Shown here: positions 51,401-63,300 of the stretch, piece by piece | Numbering within the stretch: the first letter of the stretch is position 1 | Layout of the letters: each line of letters starts with the position of its first letter | Assembly: GCF_001649575.2 (NCBI RefSeq) | Contig: NC_051433.1 | Coordinates: 16,026,621-16,090,620 of the forward strand | Direction: 5' to 3' | DNA from: Kryptolebias marmoratus | Lineage: Eukaryota; Chordata; Actinopteri; Cyprinodontiformes; Rivulidae | DNA: 64,000 bases | Made by a program: the position numbers and the translations under genes | The notes under the pieces: model-generated | Seen by the model: the letters and a program-made list of their open reading frames with translations, nothing else | Told to the model about the DNA's origin: nothing | The model's database searches: none

Positions 51401-52526
51401 ATCTAAAGAAAAAGCAGACATTCCTACAGTTTGGACAAATGTATGACAGTGTATTAAGTTACTATTGTCCGCCCTTATCAAAACAATAAGAGCAGAATAA
51501 AAAACACGAGTGGTTTTAACTTTGCTCAACCTCGGCTCTTTCTGCCTCTTTTCCGGACTCCTCTTTATATTCCCCCTAAAGAAAGGAAGGGTTTCCTTTT
51601 TGGCTTTTCAAAGGGATTAAACCATATGGTGCAGGCTGACAGAGTAGGTCATGTAGAGCTGCACTGAGTGGGCGTACAGCTACAGACACCACCGTCAAGA
51701 AAAAGACCTGTAGGTTGTCATCGCACAACCCAAAAAAAACAAAAAAACGAGGCACCCCCATCCTTGATCACACAGAAGAGGCATAAGGCAGGGCTTTCTG
51801 GGAGATACATGAGATATGTTCATGTTTAGTCCTGTGCAAAATTGTGATTTTTCTTTTTTCTTCATGCACAAAAAGGCTCCAAAACCCAGAAGATAAACCA
51901 GTGTGAAAGAAAACTTGGCAAAGAACTCATTTTAAATAGGACGTTTGGGCAATTTATCCCCCATTTCTTCACTCAAATCTAAGAAAAATGCAAAAGGAAG
52001 CGTAGTTTGACACATAAAACAGCATTACAGCACCAACAAGGCTAAAAAACGTGCTCAACAGAAGGATGGCGTAGCTCTCAGGTCTTTGCCGAATTTCCTT
52101 TTTCTCCTCCTTGAAAACACGGCTTTCGGATACCATCTTCTGGGGGTGGCTTTTGGAGTTTTTAGGTCATTTTCTTTTGTCCCTCGCGTGTCCACTTTTC
52201 TCTTTAAAAAGAAAATCTGTGCAATCCGCTGTCATGCAGGGACAAGGACTAGACAAAAAAAAGGAACCAAAGTCCCCAAAAAACACAACCTTTGACAGGA
52301 CCTCAGAAAGCCTGAAGAACTATTGAAAAAAATAAGAAAATCTAAGTTCTTAAAAGCAAACCATTAAGAAATTAAGGCTGGATCGTGCCATTAGAGACTG
52401 ATAAATGAACAACCTATACAGTTAGCATGTATTGGCTTTAAAATACTTTTATTTAAGAGCTTTTAAAAAGGACCAGTCTCTTATTTTGGACTCATAACCA
52501 ACTCAGGAGTTGCTGATTCGATGCAG

Positions 52527-52600
52527 TTTATTTATATAGAGCCAATTCCCAACAAAAGTCACATCAGCTGCACAGAAACATCCACCTACATTATAAAATG
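52527..52600 (+). repeat. Dispersed repeat fragment
   Basis: GCAGTTTATTTATATAGAGC followed by CAATTCCCAACAAAAGTCA is a common fish interspersed-repeat start ('cagtttatttatatagcgccaattcacaacaaaagtc'). Only the first ~75 bp are recognisable. Confidence 0.55.
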
Positions 52601-53042
52601 CCAATCAGTAAAAGTTATCTATAAGGAAGCCAGCAGATTGTTTGCTGATTGATTGTTAAACCATTAGGCGCCAATTAAGAGCCATTTCTGCCACTCTGGT
52701 GACAATAAAGCCTATATGTTCTGCATCATTAGGTTTTTCTGCCCTAAAAGGCTGAAGGAAAAGCTGCATTGTGTGCTTTTGAAAGTCAAAATGTGCCTTC
52801 TTTGCAGGCAGCCTGGCTACGTGTTCTTCCAAATATTTCCAGCTGTAGAGCCTGGCAGGGAGCAGCCAACCTGAGCTGGATCATTACACTAAAATAATCT
52901 CAATTTAAACTGCTGCCAAAGGCTTTCAGACTCGCTGACATCGAGAACAGACACGGGAAACTCGCAGGTAAGACGAGCTGTTCTTTTTTTTTAAATTGCT
53001 GTTTGTTTTGTATTAAAAGTGCAAAAAAAGAAAAAAACTCAC

Positions 53043-53480
53043 CGAGGAGCCCTGCGTGTAACTTTCTCCTGTCACGCAGGAAAACCAGCCCACCTCAGAG
53101 ACACAAAGGGGACCAGAGAAAACCGGTTCTCTGTCTCAGTTTGTTCCCCCCAAGGCTCTTTACGGGCTCCTCCGAACCGGCAGCTGAGTTCTGGTCCTGG
53201 TTCTGGTTCTGGTTCTGGGTCCTGGTTTGCGCAAATGTTTCCACACGTCGCCCAGGCGGCGATGGAGGTCGGCCGGGTTTCTCAGTTCACTCTGTCCGAG
53301 AACTCCAACCGTCCGAGGTCCCGTCCACACGGCAGTCCATGTCAGCCTCCCCCCCGGAAGGTCCCGACGCGGCTCCTCGCTCCTCTCCTACCCGCTGAAG
53401 TGAAGGAACAACAATGAAGGAAAAGTTTTCCCTCCTCCCCCCGCCCCGAGGGCAGTCCTCCTCCCCCTGTCCCCGTCCAG
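53043..53480 (-). promoter_or_regulatory. GC-rich promoter and probable TMEM198 non-coding first exon
   Basis: A CpG-rich stretch whose minus strand ends in a strong splice donor (CCTCG|GTGAGT, exon end 53043). No compatible plus-strand gene is visible. The next minus-strand coding acceptor is TMEM198 at 45305, so a 5'-UTR exon is inferred. The upstream limit is a guess. Within it, 53191-53226 is a TTCTGG/TCCTGG hexamer tandem repeat. Confidence 0.5.
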
Positions 53481-53539
53481 AGGCGGCCGTTGGAGGTCCG
53501 GGGGGGGGGCGGCAGGCTGTTGATTTGAATTTTCACCCT

Positions 53540-56500
53540 TAGCTGTAAATAAGGGAGTCGATAGTGAGCTAATGAGATTAAAAGCAGTTATTTAATTTGC
53601 ACCAAGCCATTGTTGTCTGCCTCTGTATGCTAACCCCGGCACCCTCAGATTTACTGCCGCTTAAAAAACAACAACAACAACAAAACAGGGCCAATAAAAA
53701 GTATGGATGTTTTATTAAACGTACAAGTCAGGGGATGGGTACAAAAGGATCTCCCAACGCCTGAAACATCCGCAGGAGTTGTTAGACCCGTCAGCAGGAG
53801 ATATGGGACTATGTGATTTGTGTAAATCTACCAAGAGCACAAACTGAAGCCCTGTTTACACGATTTATCTCCTGGAAACGATTTTTAGATGTTGACTGGA
53901 AGAAAGATACATGTTTACACGGTGCTGCTGAGCTCGTTGAGCCCGCTGTAGTTTCCATGCCAGCCTTGGACAACAGTCTCTCGAGCATGGACGCAATTAT
54001 GTCCAAAATGATGACTACGCGGGCGTTTGTTTAGACTTACAGTGAGGTGGGTTGCTGCTACAAGTTGAAAAGGGTCTTCTCTTTTTTATTTAATCGTTCT
54101 CTTTTCAGGGGTTGCCACCCTCCTCCATCTTACTCTGTCTTCTGTCCTCACTCCGACAACTTCCATGTCCCCTTGGACTGACAAGGCTGAGTAACATAAA
54201 CAGCACTCCGCTATCCGCCAAAATTACTGTTGTTGGTGTGCTCATGCATGTTATGGCTTTTAGTTTTGATGTGCCACCCCAAGATTATGAGTGGCCCCCA
54301 TCTGGCCACCCCTTTGAAACCTTTCTGGAAGTGCCCTGGTAGCCCTGAATGCTCAAAACACAGCTGCTTGGATATATACATATATGGCTTAAATAAACAA
54401 CTTTCTAATTGTGGCCTCTTTGTTTTAGCTTTAGTTGTGATAAATTGACATTAAGATATTGAAAGATACTAGACACAGTTTTTGTTTTTGTTTTGGTGTC
54501 ACAAAACATCAGGTGGAGGGTCTTAAAACGATCTATAGAAAGCAAAATAAATTTAAAAATGATTGTTAATTGAACATTTTCGCACAGTTGTTACAAAATA
54601 GTAAAACGAGCAGCCGTAAGTGAATATTGTGATGGTTTGTCATTAATTTGCTCTTGTTAAATTACCTTATCATAGCAATATCTCTTTGCTACAACCAGCG
54701 ATAATTGGGTCCAGCAAGTACTAAACATTTAAAAAAACATCCACAATTTTTCTGACCTTTTTGGAGAGTTCTGCAAGGTTTTTAAACTAACTTGCATTTT
54801 ATCAAAAAGTCATTAAACTGTACTACTAGACAATACATTTATTTTATCTAATGAACCAGGATAATAAAGTCTGTTTTAACGCTCATTTACAGGGAGTAGA
54901 ATATAATACATTATATGCAATAAAAAAGCAACAAATCAAAATCACTTTTTATTACTATTACTTTTTGTTATTTATAACGGTGGCTTATTTATGTGCTTGT
55001 GTCTTTTTGGGACAAAGTAATAGGAGCGCTTTATTCATTATGTAACAGAGAACTTGGTGTTCTGTACACTCAATTAAGATCCTCATTAACACAAAAACTC
55101 CTTCATTAGGCCTAATGAGCTCCACATGTTAGGACAGTAATCCATGTTTGCCCTTTTAAAGTTGGGAGGCTTAATTATGTTCTAATTCGTCTGTTTCCTT
55201 CGTTTTCTTTTTTTCTTCTTCATCCAGGGACTTTTCCTGGGTACAGAAAATGAAAAACTGTTGACGCAGGACCCTGAGGATTGTCTTCATGAATGAGCTG
55301 CAGCTGTTGTTTGGAGGAGCTGCGTTTCCTTCACAGTATCTGCCAGAGGAGGTGGCTGTCTGCGTTTAATGAGCGTGCACACACAACTCGATCAAGAGCT
55401 TTCTCTCTGGCAATTAAGACCTACACCCATGTGATCTTAGTTATGTACATTTCTGTTCCTATATTTATTGTTGCAAAGAGTTGTTTGATCTGTTCAGACA
55501 TGTTTGACTTAAACAGTTAGATGAGATCCATGCAACTTGTTGGCATAATCCTTAATGTTTTGGCTGTATTTTCAGCTGAGCACAACTACGGATTGCTTAG
55601 AATAACTATAACTCATATGAAAGCACAAAGAGGATATTGAGCCATCTGTGTTGTGTCTCTGAGTCACATCAGAATTAAATTTCTTAGTGTAACTAACAAA
55701 TACACTAAAGACAGAACTACCCCTCAGATGAAACCAGACAACAGAAAGGCACATCTTTAAGATGTGTTGCAACATGAAATACTGTTTGAATCCAAGGGTT
55801 TCCTGGAAAAAGAAAGAAAAGCTGTTTTTCCTCAGTATGATAAATGATTTAGTGTTTACCATGTCTTTCAACTGAACCAACAGGTAAATATCCCTGAGGC
55901 GATCAACTGAAAACCAGGAGCATTTAAAGGGTGTTTACAACTCATTTCCTGCAATGAGGTGTGCTTGGATTAGTTTAAGATCTTTTCTTTTTTTTTATGT
56001 GCAAACGTGAACTTTCATTGCGTTACAGCTTTGTTGGTTTCTTCTTTCAGGTTTAAATGTTCTGACTGACCAGTGAATCTCATATTTTAAGCCTAAACTG
56101 TCAGCAGCTGCTCAAAAAGAAGAGAATTAAAAACTGCTCGATACGTAAATTATTGTTTTTCTGAATTACTTTAGAAGTTTGTCTTCTAACTCCTGAATGC
56201 AAAAAATTAATAACTTTAAACAAAACTTTGCATAAGCATTTTTCCCCCCTGAACTTGATGACTATCACGAGCCATCTGTTTCACGTGTAGGCAACAGCCT
56301 TCAGGCCTGCTGCTCACAGAACAATGAGTCACCTCAGTCTATTAGCCAACTATCATAGAGCCGTTTATCTTAAGTTCAAGGAGGACTGTTAGACGTTCCT
56401 CAGTACAGATGAAGTGATGTGCCTTAATTCACGATCTACACTCGACACATCGCTGTGTTCGCCTCATGACAGTGTTTGTCAGGTCTCCGCTGGATCTGGG

Positions 56501-57300
56501 AGACGAGGGGCACGGAGCAGATGCTGGGACAGGAAGTTCCTAATGTCGTCCAGATGTGAGCACAACACACCACCTCAGACGTGGCTATAAAATGCTGGCT
56601 AATCCTAAAGTTTTGAACAAAGTTCTCACAGTGTGAGCAGCACTTGGGGTATGTGTGGAAGATGACTCTCAGCTACAGTCACACCAAACTGTAGGTCAAT
56701 ATTTGTAGGATTGGCTGAATTATAGCCATTTTTGTGTTTGCTAAGGTCAGTTGGCTGTGGCGACCATCTTGAATCATGCTGACTCCAAAAGGTAATCAGT
56801 TATAGATGTACAACCAGTAAATACTTCATGCAAAGGTAAAATTAAAAAGACTAATCTTGATAGATTGATGAGTTAAATCCTGACCCTAAATGACAAAGTT
56901 GAGCAGCCATACGCCCTCTAGTGTTGAAAAATGTGTACTGCATCAAAGAGACTAATTGTTTTATTGATCAATATGCATTTTATAATGGCAGTAAGAATCA
57001 AAGACAGAAAATGGCTTAAAAACATTGCAAGTATTTCTATTTATGGAACAAATTTAAAGTCAAACATGAAACAACTGAGTCAACTCAGGAACTGTTGTGA
57101 CAAATTCTGTGTTCACACGATGTAAAAGTCAACAAATAAGAACAACAACAGGTTTCCCACTTAAAATAAAACAGGTTTTTTTTTTTTAGTTGTTTAGTAT
57201 TCTGTTAATACTTTCTGCTGTCTGGACTTCAGCTCTCCAGTGGGCCGATTTCCCTCCAAATGACACAAGGGACCTTCCTGTCTGCAGTCCATTAAAGACT
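53540..57300. other. Intergenic, TIMELESS 3' end to TMEM198 promoter
   Basis: AT-rich, with no gene seen. It contains a minus-oriented family A repeat at about 56640-56850. Possible minus-strand polyadenylation signal for TIMELESS: TTTATT at about 56960. Confidence 0.55.
56640..56850 (-). repeat. Dispersed repeat family A, partial unit, minus orientation
   Basis: GATGACTCTCAGCTACAGTC, TTTTTGTGTTTGCTAAGGTC, GCGACCATCTTGAATCA and GTAATCAGTTATAGATGTAC match the reversed family A unit. The 'TTAGCAAAATATCTC' end is missing. Confidence 0.75.
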
Positions 57301-57304
57301 TTCA

Positions 57305-60300
57305 CTAATCTTCCTCCTCATCAATTAAGGCCATTTTCCGCCTTCGCTTCACAGGAGCAGAGATATCCTCCTGGTCTGAATCTGCATCAGCATTTGTGTC
57401 CACCTCCATGGCGCAGGTGGCATCGTTCTCTGTAAAGAAATCTGTTTGTTAGTGAAATGTTGCAGCTCTGGCATCATAAAACACTCCTTACTGTTCCAGG
57501 CAAAGAATACCTTTCTCCTCATCGTCGTCGTCATCGTCATCCAATATTCTGCTTCTTTTATTTGATGTCTTCTCCTGGGATCTGTTATATGAAGTGGATA
57601 ATGTGAAAAATTCAAAAAACGGTAGCTGAGGTTTGCCTTAAATGTTAAATGCCATCACGAAGCAAAAACTTACTTTTCTGTTATGCTGTTTGTGTCACCA
57701 TTAGGAGTATTATCCGACACAAGCGCTAAAAATAACCACAAAACAAAAAACACTTTAAAGTCTTCATCTTAAATGCAAATCCCCACCCTTTAAGCTCATT
57801 TGAAGTGCCTGTTCATCAAGGTTGGTGGCATTTACTTATTAAAAGTAAAAAACAAAGGAGCAATAAATTGGATAGCTAAAAGGAAAAAAAACCCAACAAT
57901 CTGTTAATGGGATCTATGTTTTCAAAAGAGCTGGTATAATGCCTCATTTCTTTAAGTTATTTGGCAATTAAGAGATTTTTCTTCCTATAATAAAGCTCTC
58001 CAGAGAGTTGCTTTTACTTTCAAGCAACATGAGGGACCTTGGTGTATTTCTTGGCTAAAGCTTATTTAAAGGCCATTAAAAATTTATTTTTCATTTTTCC
58101 TCAAACTAGCAGTAATTTTACTTTAATCTTAATTTGAATCTTCTCCAAAGCCAGATAAAATGGTGTGCCAGGGTGAACGTCATTACTGTGTATTATTTAA
58201 AGCGTCCTGTTTTTAACCTCACGACTTTGCGTTGCTGCATTTCTTTCAGCGGTTTGAGTTTTACAGCCTTCTTTTTGAGAGGAGACAAAGCGAGTCCTCT
58301 GTGAAAGAAAGTTTTATGTGCACCTTGTAACGTAACAAATACCTCGCTGAGAAAGCTGTAATTAAATTGTGCCGAGGACGACACTCCCACCTGTACTCTC
58401 AGCAGCGCGGAGCTTCTTATTGCGTGCGAGCAGCAGAGCCCTCAGAGCCTGAGTCCTCTGTTCGCTTGGGGCCTCCTCTTCCTCCTCCTCCTGAGGCTCG
58501 TCTGTTGGGTTTCCGGGCCCTTCTCGCTCCTCAGAGTTTTCAGCTTGGTTCTCTCCTGGAGTTAAAGCTGCAGCTGCACTCCAAAGCTGAGATGGACTGA
58601 TCTCTGCTGGGATCCTCCAGAAGGTTTCCTGATTACAGAAAAATGCAAATAATTCACATGGATATATAAAAATGTCAGCTGTAGCTTTCAGATATTTATT
58701 AACGGCTTTGAATCAACATAATCTCAGTCTACAGCAAAAAGGAGCAGGCTCAGTCTGATAATATATGCTGAAAGATATAAACACAAAGACACACTTGTTC
58801 ATTTGCAGGCGGTCGGATTCCCAGTTTGTGTAACAGCTTCTGGAACCTCCTGTTGTCCATGGCGTCTTCATTTGTCTCAGTTAGAGGGACAAGTGGAACA
58901 GCCTGGGACAGACCTGGGAAATGGACCAAAATTTCATTAACAACACTAATTAAATCAGCCTTTTCTCCTCTGCATGCCGTTAACGTTAATGAGAACCTTC
59001 CCAGAATCACCGCGAAGAGATTAAACGGAACAGAAAGTGTTTTTACTTCTTTTTGTCACACTCACCATCGTCTTTACGGTCCTTTGCTGTTCTGTTTAGA
59101 GAGATCTGCAGCCACAGCAATGGTCCAGACATGCCTTTTTTACAAAAAAACAAAAACAAATATTAAAATCTAAAATAAAGTAAAATGGGATCCATCTAAC
59201 TAAGACTGTGAGAAATCAAATTAGCTCATGTACTGCATCATTATAGTCAGGTTAGTTTAGCCTTCATCTCACCTTCTTGTTGTAGACTGTTCACCATGGT
59301 GCCTATGTCCACTCTCCTCTTCACTGACATGTGAAAGTTTTGGCTGTAATTTTCAGCATTTTGTGATTTTCCTTTCTCCCGCTCGTCTTCTTCCTCGCTA
59401 TCTTCAGACTCATCGCCTCTCTCGTCTTCATCGTCGTCATCTCTGTCCAGGGAATCGTCTGGTAGGTCTTGTGTCGTTAGTTCAGCTAAGAACTCTTCTT
59501 CAGTCTGTGGCAGAAAATACACGTGTTTTTTAAACGCCGTTCACAATATTAGGATTATAATATCACATTTTGCATCTAAAGCAACTTTACCATTCCCTTT
59601 CCAGAGCGCTTTCCTTTAGCGCCGCGGCTTCTCTTATAAAGCTCCCGTCTCTCGGACACCAAGCCCATACTGAGCAGCTTGTCCACCACACGGCCCCGGG
59701 ACCGCTTGGCTGTGAGCTTCTTCAGGATGTTACCCAGCACATCTGTGTGAACATAAAGTGCTTATAAACCTGCAGAATTCCATAAAAGGGACGGCTGTAG
59801 CAGAAACGGGATCATTAGTCTGCTAATAAAGAGGTTTCTCTTGTTACCATCAGAGTCTTTGTACTCTTCAAAGAGCATCTGAAGCTCTAACTCCTGCTCC
59901 TCTGTCCACAGAATGATCCCAGTGCCCTTCCTTTAAATCAGATGAAATTGAAAAAAAAAGACACCTTTATAAACAGCCTTGAATTACATACACTTATCTC
60001 ACTTTATGTAAACAAAGCAGGCTGCATACTTCGGTTTCTTCAGCTCTTTGGCGTTGCAGACTAGACCCATGTGCACCAGCTGTGTGACGACCTGCCGCCG
60101 AGTGCGGGTGCTGTTGCTGAGTAAAGGCAGGAGAGTCTCCACGATGTCCGGCACTGAGCACAACAACCAACATCTTATTAGGTTCATGCTTGTTTTACAA
60201 TTAGATGTTTGTGTTATTAGTTGTAGAAGTTGTAGTTTTCTGCTGATAAGCCACTGATTCAAAGTCTATTGCATTTTTTGATGAGTAGCATTATCCTTAA

Positions 60301-63300
60301 GCATTGCTCCCTCTTCACGTATGTTTCAACTGAATTAAATCGACAGTTCAGCTTGATTTGATCACACATTTCAAAGCGAACCTTCAGATTCACAATGCTC
60401 CATGTAGAGCCTACGCAGCTCCTCTTCCTCCTCTTCAGTCCACGCTGGTTTTTTCCCCTCCCTGAAACATTTGACATATTTTTTCTTTACAAACTGGGGG
60501 GCATAAATAAATCCAAAAGCCTTAGACCGCATCTTTAACCTGCAACATAAGTCAGCTCGGGCACTCGCCAGGTAAATGCAAACAAAACGAACACCCACCC
60601 GTCTTTGCTGTAGCCTTCAGTCATCTCACGTACAGCCCCAACATTCTTCCAGAAGAGCAGCTCAACGTACGCCTTGTCGTTCTGCGATGCCACTGAAAAG
60701 AAGCGGTTCAGCACGTACTTGGCAAAGGTCACTAGCTCCTGTGAAGAGGAAGGGGGGGGGGGGAGGAAGGAGCTGAGCACTTGTGTACGTTTTAAACTAG
60801 GAAATATTCCCTCCTTGGATTATCGCACCTTATACGCTGCTGCAGCAGGGTCATTCAGGATTTGGTTGAAAATGTAGAAGACCGACAACTGGAAGATCAG
60901 GGCATCCATTTTGAGGTCGACAGCCAAGCGGTGCAGCATTCGTGCGATGCAGTGGTTTGTGTGGGCCGTGTTTTTGGAGTAGGATTTTAACAGGAGAAGG
61001 TACGGATGCACAATGGCAGGGTTGGCGAACCTTTCAGAGTTGAGGAGAAAGAGGGTCAGTCAGGCAGATCATGAAATGTGTTTGTCAACCTTTTCAGAAT
61101 CTATATTTGGATTTTAAAAGGCTCTAATTGCTTTTCTTATTTCCTCACCTCTTGATAAAATCTAGGAAGTTAAACTCCGTCTCAGAAACTTGAACAGATT
61201 CCAACTCTTCCTCCTCTAGCTCCGCTCCATCATCCTCATCCTCAACCACAGCCTCGGGGGACGGCCCTGAAATAAAAGTTACCTGGTAAAGTCCCGCACA
61301 GCTGCAGGGGAACTGAGGATTAAAGACGGATTTTTAAAAGCACTCACGCGGCAGGTTGGCGTGGAGGATCTGCTTGAGGAGTTCGAGTTCTTCTTCAGGT
61401 TCCACATCAGCTGAGCCGAACACGTCTCCCACCGGCCACACCTCCCTGAACGCGGCAGGAAGAAAACCTGAATATTTGCACGACTAAGAACATCCGATTC
61501 ATTTAGGGAGGAAAGTGAGAATAACTGATAAACCTTGCTTCACAAAATGAATCAGTAGCTACTTTAATATTAAGATAATAAAAATATTTTAGAGGGTTTT
61601 TTTAAATATCAAAATAACTTTACTTATATCCTATTTTCTTAGTGTTACCTGCACCCTTCTGTTACAAATTCACCCCTTCAAGAAGCTAATAAATCAGTCA
61701 ATAACTTAATTTTACATAAACAAAGTCAATCTTTATTTAGAGCTTCAATACGCACTGTAATGTTATTTGGTTTGGAGGAAAAATCACCATACAATATTAT
61801 TTTTTTTTAATGCCTGATAAGGAAGACTGACCATGATACAAAAATTAAAACACAGTTTTTGTTGTTGACCAAAATATAATAAAAAATGTATAATAAGATT
61901 TGTGATTTCTTAATGCCTGAACTTTTTATCTGAAATGCACTCATAAAAGATTTCTGTTTGATAGCTTCACCGTATCACCTTTCCACTACATCACCAAAAA
62001 ACAAACAAAACTGGAACATCCCAAACTCTTGGTGTGAGAAAACAAAATGCAGGGTTAGGTTGTAACAATAAGAGATGAAATAGGACTTACTGCTTGTCTT
62101 TATATTACTTTTAAATGAGTATCTTAAAGGAATAACTCATCAGTCCAGTCAGAATTAAACTATTTCTCCAAGGTCATTCAATAAGCCATCCACAACAGGT
62201 AAGATAATAATTGTTCATAACCTGTCCACTCAACCCGACTTAAAAACATCTGAGCTGCTGCTCAGATAACTTTGAGTCCATGTGGCCGTTGTAAAAGTTT
62301 AAACTTTATCGTAAAAACGAGGCCGGCAGATTAAATGAAACAAAGAACAGGAATGTTTTACTGACCTGGCGGCACGCAGCAACGCCAGAGCTTCGGGTCC
62401 TAATCGAGCCAGCAGAGCATCCTGCACTCGTACCATCGCCTCAGTTTTCTGCTCCTCCAGAGGAGTTTCAGATGTAGCATCAAAAGGCACGATGCTCTCC
62501 GTTAAAGACTCTGACAACTGAAACAAAAAGCAGAAGTGTGGCATTGACTGTGGACTAAAGGCGAGTCAATTTAAGCGCCAGTTTATCTTTATCTGACAGA
62601 CTTTAAAAAAAAAGGAACAATAAACCAAAAAATAGTCAAGGTGTTTTACGCAGTTTTGCTCACAGCTCCCCCTAGAGGCCAGTTCTCACACTAACCTGAA
62701 AGCTCATCCCCCTCAGCTCTTCCTCCACAATCCTCCAGGTCTCTGCCAGCACTTCAGGACTAGAGTCTACAGCCGGCTGCTTCTTTTTACCATGATTCTT
62801 CTTTCTCTTCACCTTCTTCCTCTGAAGAGTGAGCAGAGCAAAGAATACGAAACATCTCAAGCATGTTTTAAAAGCATTCAGACGACCTCGAAGAAACCTA
62901 AGCGGGCCTACCTGTACGATCAGGTTTTTCCGTCCTTTGCAGAATCGCTCCAACATGCGCAGGAACAGATGCGTCGATTCCACCAGGTCCTTCAGGTAGG
63001 AGTGCGGCTGCTTGGTTTCGTCGTATTTTCTCAGCAAGGTCGGGAATATCTCCCTGTACTCCATCAGGTAGAATATGTTGCCTACATGGTGAAAGTGAAA
63101 TTTAAAAACAAGCATCATTATATTATTTAAGCATAACTAACCTTAATGGAACCAGCGTTCTTTAAAGAGATGCAAACTGTCATGCCAAAGTTTGAAACTA
63201 AGATTTCATGTGATCTGTTAGCACTCAGAGTATGTGATGGGAATGACTCTCAGCTACTACCACACCAAGTTTTAGCTCAAGATCTGTAAAACTGACTGAG

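Larger units (their letters stand above)
45305..53042 (-). other. Presumed TMEM198 first intron
   Basis: 7.7 kb between the coding 5' exon and a probable first exon near 53 kb. It contains only short, unrelated open frames, a GA run near 46.30 kb, and two repeat fragments listed separately. No other gene is recognised. If the exon near 53 kb belongs to another transcript, this is simply intergenic. Confidence 0.5.

Noticed and set aside
53003..53417. Two overlapping plus-strand frames of ~130 codons in the GC-rich block
   Set aside because: Low-complexity frames through CpG-rich sequence and the TTCTGG tandem repeat; a 5'-UTR exon on the minus strand explains the block better.
53813..54034. 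Open frame possibly from a DNA-transposon remnant
   Set aside because: Flanking phrases such as CCCTGTTTACACG recall some MITEs, but I found no inverted ends or target duplication, so I do not call it.
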